DNA from: Candidatus Nitrosopumilus sp.
GTDB lineage: Archaea; Thermoproteota; Nitrososphaeria; Nitrososphaerales; Nitrosopumilaceae
Length of the DNA stretch: 10,521 bases
Direction of reading: 5' to 3'
NCBI GenBank assembly: GCA_011055585.1
Contig: DRGT01000124.1
Span: forward strand, 1 to 10,521
How positions within the stretch are numbered: position 1 is the first letter of the stretch; every line of letters starts with the position of its first letter. Positions 5,452 through 10,521 of this stretch are shown piece by piece. Position numbers and translations under genes: made by a program. The notes beneath the pieces were generated by a model. It saw only the letters and a program-made list of their open reading frames with translations. It made no database searches and was not told the origin of the DNA.

Positions 5452-5712
5452 GTGCTATTATTCAAAGTACATGTAACAATTGAAAATAAGCCAGGCATTA
5501 GTGATCCTGAAGGCGATACAATTCTAAATGATTTGGTTTTAAAAGGAAGCTTTTCATCAGTTTCCAAAATTCGTTCAGCAAAAATGCTCAAATTTGATAT
5601 CAAAGAAAAAAACAAAATTCAGGCCAAGAAAAAAGTTCAAGAGCTCTGCGATGAGTTAAGAATCTATAATCCTATGGTAAGCAAAATTACAATCCAGGTT
5701 TTTGAAAATTAG
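5452..5712 (+). CDS. purS: Phosphoribosylformylglycinamidine synthase subunit PurS
   Basis: PurS is the small bridging subunit of the FGAM synthase complex, joining PurQ to the small PurL so that ammonia from glutamine reaches FGAR. The 86 residues match the family length and pattern: strand FKVHVTIENKPGISDPEGDTI (the PGxxDPEG signature is at 14-21), then the ILNDLVLKG helix and the KMLKFDI strand. A C-terminal helix follows (AKKKVQELCDELRIYNPMV) and the closing strand is KITIQVFEN. The start is GTG at 5452. It is not directly joined to purQ, because the convergent CBS gene lies between, with 4 bp of shared stop codons. The upstream region contains a striking hairpin. Confidence 0.92.
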   Translation: MLLFKVHVTIENKPGISDPEGDTILNDLVLKGSFSSVSKIRSAKMLKFDIKEKNKIQAKKKVQELCDELRIYNPMVSKITIQVFEN

Positions 5713-6128
5713 CCATTTTCTGCTAGATTTTCTACAGTTCCCTCAATCAAAAGTTTGCTTCTAAGAAATGATGTTAAATCAGTTTGTGTAATAACACCAA
5801 CTAGTTTTCCATCATCCACTACCAAAAGTCTTCGAATTTTGTTGTTAAACATTTTTTGTACTGCGTCTTCAATTTCGGTAGATGGTCCAACTGATCTAAA
5901 TTTGTAAGACATTATTTCTGATAGAGGAACTTTTGAGGCAACTTTATCATTAGCAACTAATTTTCTAACAAAATCACTTTCAGTAACAACTCCTATCGGC
6001 TCTTCGTTTTTTAAAACAACCAAGAAACTGATCTCATTTTCTTTCATAAAGCATGCAGCATCTAAAACCGTTTTATCAAGTCCAATAGTGATTACATTTT
6101 TTTCCATAATGTCACGAATTTGTCCCAT
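5709..6128 (-). CDS. Two-CBS-domain protein
   Basis: A 139-residue protein made almost wholly of a CBS pair. CBS1 spans about residues 5-60 (IMEKNVITIGLDKTVLDAACFM, then FLVVLKNEEPIGVVTESDFVRKL). CBS2 spans about 72-128 (IMSYKFRSVGPSTEIEDAVQKM, then RRLLVVDDGKLVGVITQTDL). The GVVTESD and GVITQTD turns are the usual nucleotide-contact ends. CBS pairs bind AMP, ATP or S-adenosyl compounds and act as energy sensors; the ligand and partner here are unknown. Its place between purS and purQ hints at a link to adenine nucleotide levels, but this is inference. The start is ATG at 6128, and a TATA-like box at 6151-6162 is back to back with the purQ promoter. Confidence 0.88.
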   Translation of the reverse strand: MGQIRDIMEKNVITIGLDKTVLDAACFMKENEISFLVVLKNEEPIGVVTESDFVRKLVANDKVASKVPLSEIMSYKFRSVGPSTEIEDAVQKMFNNKIRRLLVVDDGKLVGVITQTDLTSFLRSKLLIEGTVENLAENG

Positions 6129-6150
6129 ACTGAATGAATGATCTTTTACA

Positions 6151-6181
6151 ATAAAATATTTTGGTTAGATTTCAATTAAAT
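6151..6181. promoter_or_regulatory. Divergent promoter region of the CBS gene and purQL
   Basis: The 75 bp between the two start codons hold two TATA-like boxes. AAAATATTTTAT, read on the minus strand at 6151-6162, is centred about 28 bp before the CBS gene. CAATTAAAT at 6173-6181 is centred about 27 bp before the purQ GTG. Both fit leaderless starts, and the closeness allows joint control. Confidence 0.45.
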
Positions 6182-6203
6182 ACAGCGTAAATTTAAGATA
6201 AAT

Positions 6204-6884
6204 GTGAAAGTCGGTGTTGTAGTTTTTCCCGGTAGTAACTGTGATCGGGACATGTTTCACGTTTTAAACGATGTTTTCAAAATTGACGCACAATTTTTCT
6301 GGCATGAAAAAAACCTCCCAAAAGAAATTGATGCAGTAATCTTACCCGGTGGATTCTCTTATGGTGACCGCCTTAGAGCTGGAGTTATCGCAGCACATAG
6401 CCCGATAATTAGTGATATAAAAAAACTAGCAAACAAAGGAATTCCAATTTTAGGAGTATGTAATGGCTTTCAAATTTTGGTAGAATCCGGACTCTTACCT
6501 GGGGTTTTACTAAAAAATAATTCTTTAAGATTCATGTGCAAATGGACAAATTTGATTGTAGAAAACAACAAGACACCTTTTACTAACAAATTGAAACTAC
6601 ATCAAAAAATTCCAATACCTATTGCAAATGGGGAAGGCAGATACTATGTAGATGAAAAAACACTAAACAAACTCAAAAAAAATAATCAAATTGTTTTTCG
6701 ATATGAAGAGATCGTAAATGGATCTTCTTGCAGAATAGCTGGCGTGTGCAACGAATCTGGTAATATTGTTGGTATGATGCCTCATCCAGAACGAGCAACT
6801 GAATCAGAAATTAATCCTATAGATAACAAACCATCTTCACTAATTTTTGAATCACTTTTGAAAACAATAGGTGTTAAAAATTGA
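6204..6884 (+). CDS. purQ: FGAM synthase glutaminase subunit PurQ
   Basis: PurQ hydrolyses glutamine to feed ammonia to PurL in the fourth step of purine synthesis. The 226 residues form a class I glutamine amidotransferase. FPGSNCDRD (8-16) and LPGGFSYGDRLRAG (47-60) are typical of PurQ. The nucleophile is Cys86 in GVCNGFQ, and the His194/Glu196 pair lies in MMPHPERATE, completing the triad. The length is normal for the stand-alone archaeal and Gram-positive type. The start is GTG at 6204, because the overlapping ATG at 6202 is followed by TGA. A TATA-like box lies about 27 bp upstream. It overlaps purL through TTGA (6881-6884), so the two are surely co-translated. Confidence 0.96.
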   Translation: MKVGVVVFPGSNCDRDMFHVLNDVFKIDAQFFWHEKNLPKEIDAVILPGGFSYGDRLRAGVIAAHSPIISDIKKLANKGIPILGVCNGFQILVESGLLPGVLLKNNSLRFMCKWTNLIVENNKTPFTNKLKLHQKIPIPIANGEGRYYVDEKTLNKLKKNNQIVFRYEEIVNGSSCRIAGVCNESGNIVGMMPHPERATESEINPIDNKPSSLIFESLLKTIGVKN

Positions 6885-9043
6885 GTTTAGAAACACAAGA
6901 ATTAATTCATCTTAAATCAAAAATTCGTAGAAAACCCACACAAACTGAGATCCAAATTGTTGCTGCTGAATGGTCAGAACACTGTTCGTACAAGTCATCA
7001 AAAAAACATCTCAAAATGCTTCCAATGAATGGACCGTTAGTAATTTCTGAAAAAGGATATGATTCAGGTGTTTTAGACGTTGGCGATGGATACGTTGTCA
7101 CAGTTCACATTGAGAGTCATAATCATCCTTCCGCAGTTGAACCGTATGGAGGAGCTGCAACAGGAGTTGGAGGAGTAATTCGGGATATACTTTCAACCGG
7201 TACACGACCCATTGCAATTTTAGACGGATTGCGTTTTGGTAATATTGAAAAAGATTCCCAGGCTAGATGGTTATTCAAAAACGCTGTAATGGGAATTGCA
7301 GATTATGGAAATTGTTTGGGAATTCCAACAATTGGAGGCGAAGTTGAATTTGATGATTGTTATACAAATTATGCACTTGTAGATGTTGCAGCAATTGGTT
7401 TTGGAAAAAAAGACAGATTGATAAAAAATAGTGCTAAGAAAGGCGATTTAGTAGTTTTACTTGGGGGTTCTACTGGAAGAGATGGAATTGGCGGTTCTCA
7501 ATTTGCATCTGATTCACTAGAATCAGAAAATAGGTCTGCAGTTCAAATCCCTGACCCATTTATTGAAAAATTAATTATTGAAGCAATTCTTGAAGCAAGA
7601 AATCACAAACTGATTAAAGCAATGAAAGATTTGGGTGGTGGTGGTTTATCTTGTGCAATTTCTGAAATTGCTGACACTCTTTCTGTAGGAATAGAATTAG
7701 ACGTGAACAAAGTTCACACAAGAGAACCAAACATGAACACTGATGAGATTATGGTTTCTGAATCACAAGAAAGAATGTTAATAATTACTGATAAGAAAAA
7801 ACTAAAAAAATTCGAAGAAATTTGTAAAAAATTTCGAATTAAATGCTCAGTGCTTGGACAAGTCACACAGAAAAAAATGATGAAGGTGACAAGAGGAAAA
7901 AAAATATTTGCAAATTTACCTACAAATGTTGTTGCAAATGCTCCTTTATTGGATAGACCTACATCAAAACCGAAATATCTAAAATCTATTCAAAATGAAA
8001 AAAAATTCAAAATCATAAACCTTTCAACAATACTTTTGAAATTGCTGTCTTCTCCAAACATTGCTAGCAAAAATTGGGTGTATGATCAATATGATCATGA
8101 AGTGGGAATAAGAACTGCAGTTAAGCCAGGTTATGATTCGTCAGTCTTACGTCTAGATAATGGGAAATTTTTGGCAGTAAAAATTGATGGCAATCCAAAA
8201 CAATGCTATCTTAATCCAAGAGAAGGTGCGATTGGCTGTTTTGAAGAAGCATGCCGAAATGTTGTTTGTACTGGAGCAAAACCAATAGGAATGGTTGACC
8301 ATCTTCAATTTGGAAATCCTGAAAATCCAGAAATTTTTTGGACATTTTTAGAATCATTAAAAGGATTAACCGACTTTGCAAAGTTTTTAAAAATACCGTG
8401 TGTTGGTGGTAAAGTTAGTTTTTATAATGAGACATCAATTGGGCCAATAAAACCATCTCCATTGATTGGAGTTTTAGGATTAATTGATGGAAAACCTCTT
8501 CGTCCACAATTAATTTTACATAACGATTCACTTGTAATTATTGGAGAAACTAAAAATGAATTAGGCGGATCTGAATACTTTGAATACATTCATAATTTTA
8601 TTGGAGGAAAATGCCCCGTTGTTAATTTTAAAACCTCAAAACAACACATGGATGCCGTTCTTGAATTAATTAAAAAAAATCTAGTCAAAGTGGTTCATGA
8701 TTGTTCTAAAGGTGGTTTGGGTGTAGCAATCTCTGAGCTAGCCATGCAAAATAAGATTGGCTGTAAAATTTCTTTAGAAAAGGTACCTGGAGAAAAACTA
8801 TCTGATGATAGAATTCTTTTCTCTGAAAGTCATTCCAGATACCTTCTTGTTGTTGAAAGAAAAAATCTAAAACAAATTCAAAGTTTTTTGGAAAGAAAAG
8901 CTATATCATATGATGTGATAGGAAAATTTTCAAGCGATCAGATTATTTTTCAAAAAAATTCTAGTAATGTGATAAAACTAAGCGTTGATAAAGCGCAAAA
9001 ATCTTGGATTAGATCATTGGAGGAGTTAGTAGTTCATGGTTGA
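6881..9043 (+). CDS. purL: FGAM synthase synthetase subunit PurL (small type)
   Basis: PurL converts FGAR, ATP and ammonia to FGAM, working with PurS and PurQ. The 720 residues are the small-type length, without a fused glutaminase. Visible motifs include SEHCSYKSSK (32-41), with the conserved His34. ESHNHPSAVEPYGGAATG (78-95) is the ATP/Mg binding stretch. There is an internal duplication typical of the AIR-synthase fold: KDLGGGGLSCAISE and CSKGGLGVAISELAM, and DILSTGTRPIAILDGLRFGN and NVVCTGAKPIGMVDHLQFGN. The start is TTG inside the purQ stop codon, with AGGTG about 8 bases upstream as the Shine-Dalgarno site. The reading frame is complete. Just before its stop lies GGAGGAG, a site that points to the next ORF, which is cut short. 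Confidence 0.97.
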   Translation: MSLETQELIHLKSKIRRKPTQTEIQIVAAEWSEHCSYKSSKKHLKMLPMNGPLVISEKGYDSGVLDVGDGYVVTVHIESHNHPSAVEPYGGAATGVGGVIRDILSTGTRPIAILDGLRFGNIEKDSQARWLFKNAVMGIADYGNCLGIPTIGGEVEFDDCYTNYALVDVAAIGFGKKDRLIKNSAKKGDLVVLLGGSTGRDGIGGSQFASDSLESENRSAVQIPDPFIEKLIIEAILEARNHKLIKAMKDLGGGGLSCAISEIADTLSVGIELDVNKVHTREPNMNTDEIMVSESQERMLIITDKKKLKKFEEICKKFRIKCSVLGQVTQKKMMKVTRGKKIFANLPTNVVANAPLLDRPTSKPKYLKSIQNEKKFKIINLSTILLKLLSSPNIASKNWVYDQYDHEVGIRTAVKPGYDSSVLRLDNGKFLAVKIDGNPKQCYLNPREGAIGCFEEACRNVVCTGAKPIGMVDHLQFGNPENPEIFWTFLESLKGLTDFAKFLKIPCVGGKVSFYNETSIGPIKPSPLIGVLGLIDGKPLRPQLILHNDSLVIIGETKNELGGSEYFEYIHNFIGGKCPVVNFKTSKQHMDAVLELIKKNLVKVVHDCSKGGLGVAISELAMQNKIGCKISLEKVPGEKLSDDRILFSESHSRYLLVVERKNLKQIQSFLERKAISYDVIGKFSSDQIIFQKNSSNVIKLSVDKAQKSWIRSLEELVVHG
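9019..9025 (+). promoter_or_regulatory. Shine-Dalgarno site for the ORF after purL
   Basis: GGAGGAG lies 10 bases before the ATG at 9036 and inside the purL coding end. It is the strongest such site I see in the window, and it belongs to an ORF of only 16 codons, which suggests that a longer gene once began here. Confidence 0.55.
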
Positions 9044-9086
9044 AGAATTGCAAGAAATTAGGGAACGAAAACCCGAAGGTCTTTAA
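9036..9086 (+). pseudogene. Probable detached 5' end of purF (propeptide remnant)
   Basis: The ATG overlaps the purL stop codon and encodes MVEELQEIRERKPEGL before a TAA at 9084. A GGAGGAG site lies 10 bases upstream, as for a translationally coupled operon gene. PurF proteins carry a short N-terminal propeptide before the catalytic Cys; in Bacillus subtilis it ends ..GLNEECGVFG (recalled, not searched). Here ..PEGL would join smoothly to KENCGVVG of the purF found at 10116. I infer that the two pieces were once continuous and were parted by the segment between. The alternatives are a short coupling peptide or the start of another lost gene. The sequence shows the ORF and the site; the origin is inference. 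Confidence 0.45.
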
Positions 9087-9090
9087 TCAT

Positions 9091-9120
9091 ACTAAAACTA
9101 AGAATTAAGAATTTTCAGGA
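9091..9120 (+). repeat. Direct repeat, copy A
   Basis: First of three same-direction copies of a repeat with core GAATTAAGAATTTTCAGG (here 9102-9119). Copies A and C agree at 29 of 30 positions. The core contains a tandem AAGAATT. Copy A begins 4 bp after the purF remnant's stop codon and lies upstream of the PII gene. Confidence 0.85.
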
Positions 9121-9184
9121 TTAACAGTTCGTATCAAATGTCAATGAAGCCAACTTTAATTCTAGACAGGGAGAATATGTGTAC

Positions 9185-9193
9185 AATTTTAAA
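9185..9193 (+). promoter_or_regulatory. TATA-like box for the PII gene
   Basis: AATTTTAAA is centred 27 bp before the ATG at 9216. This favours that codon, and not the in-frame ATG at 9138, as the start of the PII protein. Confidence 0.45.
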
Positions 9194-9215
9194 GGATATT
9201 GAGCTAACTAGTATT

Positions 9216-9560
9216 ATGAAAAAGATAGAAGCTCTAGTTCCAAGTGATAAACTGCGAGAAGTAAAAGAGGCAATCAAAAAGGCCGGCGCAGGAGGCCTCA
9301 TGGTTCTTACAGGAAAGGGCCAAGGAAAAGGCCAACGACCCGAAGTTACAGGAGGAAGAGGCACCACAAGATATGTAGCTGAATACAATGCCATAGAATC
9401 GGTTATGACAGTGGTTGATGATTCGGTTGTCGATGTTATAGTGTCAGCTATTACAGACGCTGCTTCAACTGCCAGTAAGGGTGATGGTAAGATCTTTATC
9501 AGCTCCATAGATGAGGTAGTTGATATTGGAAGCAAACAAAAGGGCACTCAAGCGTTATAA
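9216..9560 (+). CDS. PII nitrogen regulatory protein (GlnB/GlnK family)
   Basis: PII proteins are trimers that sense 2-oxoglutarate and ATP/ADP and control ammonium transport or nitrogen enzymes. From this start the protein is 114 residues, the family's usual length, beginning MKKIEALVPSDKLREVKEAI. The T-loop region is Gly-rich (33-57, GKGQGKGQRPEVTGGRG then TTRYVAEY); Tyr53 is a candidate match for the modified Tyr51 of E. coli. The stretch after AEY is shorter than in E. coli. The B-loop TASKGDGKIF (85-94) fits the nucleotide site. The frame extends upstream to an ATG at 9138, adding 26 residues, but the shorter form has the family length and a TATA-like box at -27. It is visibly richer in G+C than its neighbours (hand count 135 of 300 over 9241-9540). 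It lies between repeat copies A and B. Confidence 0.88.
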   Translation: MKKIEALVPSDKLREVKEAIKKAGAGGLMVLTGKGQGKGQRPEVTGGRGTTRYVAEYNAIESVMTVVDDSVVDVIVSAITDAASTASKGDGKIFISSIDEVVDIGSKQKGTQAL

Positions 9561-9591
9561 TCAACAGAATTGCCGAACTATTGAAATCTAT

Positions 9592-9609
9592 GAATTAAGA
9601 ATTTTCAGG
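9592..9609 (+). repeat. Direct repeat, copy B
   Basis: The 18-base core is identical to copies A and C, in the same direction, while the 12 bases before it diverge. It lies between the convergent ends of the PII gene (stop at 9560) and the zinc-finger gene (stop at 9615). Confidence 0.85.
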
Positions 9610-9614
9610 GTCAC

Positions 9615-9872
9615 TCATTTCTTTTTTTCACAAGTAATTTGATGATTGTGTAATTCCCTTTCATCTAATGCCATATACCCGCAAAATTCACACATTGGTT
9701 TTGGTTTATTCTCATCTTTATCATATTTTCTAATTAGATAAGTACCGATTATGATCAACACAATTATTACAATCCAAGCATAAGGAAAAGGAAACACCAT
9801 CATAATAGGGATCGAGACAACAATAGCAGCTATGATTAAGATAATTCCAAAAACTAGGCTTAGCGTTCCCAT
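9615..9872 (-). CDS. Two-span membrane protein with C-terminal C2HC zinc finger
   Basis: An 85-residue protein. Two hydrophobic helices (about 4-26, LSLVFGIILIIAAIVVSIPI.., and 31-47, YAWIVIIVLIIIGTYLI) are joined by a Pro/Phe turn (FPFPY). A charged linker (RKYDKDENKPKP) leads to a single zinc finger, Cys61-x2-Cys64-x12-His77-x3-Cys81. Its internal spacing, with Leu74 three residues before His77, matches the classical C2H2 finger, although the usual Phe is Ala68. By the positive-inside rule the finger is cytoplasmic. The role is unknown; it could bind nucleic acid or protein at the membrane. The start is ATG, and the region where its TATA box should be is covered by repeat copy C. It is flanked by copies B and C. 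Confidence 0.75.
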   Translation of the reverse strand: MGTLSLVFGIILIIAAIVVSIPIMMVFPFPYAWIVIIVLIIIGTYLIRKYDKDENKPKPMCEFCGYMALDERELHNHQITCEKKK

Positions 9873-9883
9873 TAGTATTTCAA

Positions 9884-9913
9884 ACTTAAACTAAGAATTA
9901 AGAATTTTCAGGA
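9884..9913 (+). repeat. Direct repeat, copy C
   Basis: Copy C agrees with copy A at 29 of 30 bases and shares the 18-base core (9895-9912) with copies A and B. It lies 12-41 bp upstream of the zinc-finger gene's ATG, in the promoter position for that minus-strand gene but in the same absolute direction as the other copies. Confidence 0.85.
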
Positions 9914-10115
9914 AACCAAGTAAACCAAACCAAGATAATATTGGATAATATTTTTAGATAAACACCAGGACTGATAAGTTCTTATTGCATTTTTCACAAG
10001 AGATAGTAAATGACACTTGGCGAGGGTTCAAACCAATGCTATTTGATTTTTGGCGATCATAATAATTCTAAATTTTGGTACAAATTTCAGGCACGAACAG
10101 GGAAGTGTAATTTAA
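9914..10115. other. Intergenic stretch before purF with short repeats and a 37-codon ORF
   Basis: No firm gene. It opens with small repeats: AAACCAAG-like units at 9914-9934 and a tandem GATAATATTG/GATAATATTT at 9934-9953. A 37-codon ORF (10010-10123, beginning MTLGEGSNQCYLIFGD) overlaps the purF start. Its TLGEGS resembles the LGEGxT motif of threonine synthases, but the rest is not convincing. A weaker likeness of the direct-repeat core (AAATTTCAGG) lies at 10082-10091. GGGTTCAAACC at 10025-10035 looks like a tRNA T-loop but has no stem or tRNA body. The purF promoter must lie here, but no clear TATA box stands out; an AT-rich stretch at 10061-10076 is the best candidate. Confidence 0.5.
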
Positions 10116-10521
10116 TTGGTTAAAGAAAATTGTGGCGTAGTTGGCATTTTCAGTCTTGATGGCTCTAATGTCATTCCTATGGCAATTGATGCACTTAGAG
10201 CACTACAACATAGGGGACAAGAAGCCTGGGGAATAGCTGTACCAAATAAACCACCATTAAAAAAATTAGGACTAGTTTCTGCATCCTCATCAGAATTTAA
10301 AAAAATTTCAGACGAATACAATTCTTCAGCCGTAATTGGGCATGTAAGATATTCTACTATTGGAAAAAGTAATCTCGATAATGCTCAGCCTCTCAAAGTA
10401 AAAGATCTATGCATTGCTCATAATGGAACCATTGCTAATGTTCAAGAATTAGCTAATATGGTAGGTGGATGTTCATTCACTCCTCAAAATTCTAGTGATA
10501 CTTTGGTTGTAGCTGAAAGAC
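10116..10521 (+). CDS. purF: Amidophosphoribosyltransferase PurF (5' part, cut by window end)
   Basis: PurF makes phosphoribosylamine from PRPP and glutamine, the first committed step of purine synthesis. The visible 135 residues are the N-terminal glutaminase (Ntn) domain. Cys6 in ENCGVVGIF is the nucleophile freed by removal of the short propeptide. RALQHRGQEAWGI, GHVRYSTIGKS, NAQPL, AHNGTIAN and SDTLVVAER are standard motifs that bind glutamine or shape the active site. The start is TTG at 10116, preceded directly by an in-frame TAA, so no longer N-terminus is possible here. The resulting propeptide (MVKEN) is short. A probable original start lies just after purL at 9036, about 1 kb upstream. 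The PRPP-binding domain lies beyond the window. Confidence 0.95.
   Translation, partial: MVKENCGVVGIFSLDGSNVIPMAIDALRALQHRGQEAWGIAVPNKPPLKKLGLVSASSSEFKKISDEYNSSAVIGHVRYSTIGKSNLDNAQPLKVKDLCIAHNGTIANVQELANMVGGCSFTPQNSSDTLVVAER

Noticed and set aside
9138..9215. N-terminal 26-residue extension of the PII protein
   Set aside because: The family normally starts at MKKIEA, and a TATA-like box lies 27 bp before that ATG, so this stretch is more likely promoter and leader DNA.
9134..9547. 137-codon minus-strand ORF opposite the PII gene
   Set aside because: It mirrors a confident PII coding frame on the other strand and has a low-complexity composition typical of a shadow frame.
9091..9913. CRISPR array
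   Set aside because: There are only three copies, spaced about 490 and 303 bases apart, with whole genes between them and no cas genes.
10017..10050. tRNA or tRNA 3' fragment (GGGTTCAAACC) that could act as an attachment site
   Set aside because: Only the T-loop-like string is present. The flanking bases do not form the T stem, and no acceptor, D or anticodon arms can be drawn.

Overview
The window looks like chromosomal DNA of an ammonia-oxidising archaeon (Thaumarchaeota/Nitrososphaerota, probably the marine Nitrosopumilus-like group). The DNA is AT-rich. Genes are packed on both strands, and many start with TTG or GTG. Most first genes have a TATA-like box about 25-30 bp upstream of the start codon (leaderless transcripts), whereas genes inside operons have Shine-Dalgarno-like sites. 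PurP (formate-dependent FAICAR synthesis) and the separate PurS/PurQ/small PurL form of FGAM synthase fit an archaeon. The taxonomic placement is inference from gene content and style, not from a search.

Layout. Bases 1-1640: the possible start of an unknown minus-strand gene, a DUF151 (bifunctional nuclease-like) gene, and convergent purP. Bases 1685-2155: a small acidic protein and an unlisted 48-residue single-span membrane protein. Bases 2224-3219: an ubiX-SRPBCC pair. Bases 3216-4240: tatC-tatA on the minus strand, preceded by a 47-codon ORF. Bases 4554-5272: an unrecognised 154-residue protein and a 51-residue ribbon-helix-helix protein. Bases 5325-5391: a long imperfect hairpin, probably a small RNA or leader element. 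Bases 5452-9043: purS, a convergent two-CBS protein, and the purQ-purL operon. Bases 9087-10115: a segment holding a PII gene and a membrane-anchored zinc-finger gene among three direct copies of a repeat. Base 10116 to the end: the start of purF.

How the genes work together. PurF makes phosphoribosylamine (step 1), PurS/PurQ/PurL make FGAM (step 4), and PurP makes FAICAR (step 9). PurF and PurQ both use glutamine, so a PII nitrogen sensor between purL and purF, and a CBS protein of a type that can bind adenine nucleotides between purS and purQ, are suggestive neighbours. TatC/TatA form the twin-arginine export pore. UbiX makes prenylated FMN for UbiD-type decarboxylases.

Most interesting point. 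Just after purL, overlapping its stop codon, is a 16-codon ORF with a strong Shine-Dalgarno site. Its end (..RKPEGL) reads like the missing PurF propeptide, which would continue into KENCGVVG about 1 kb downstream. The intervening segment carries a repeat in three same-direction copies: before the PII gene, between the two convergent genes, and before the zinc-finger gene. One reading is that repeat-bounded single-gene cassettes were inserted into the 5' end of purF, which then restarted from a TTG. This is a hypothesis, and comparison with relatives should settle it.
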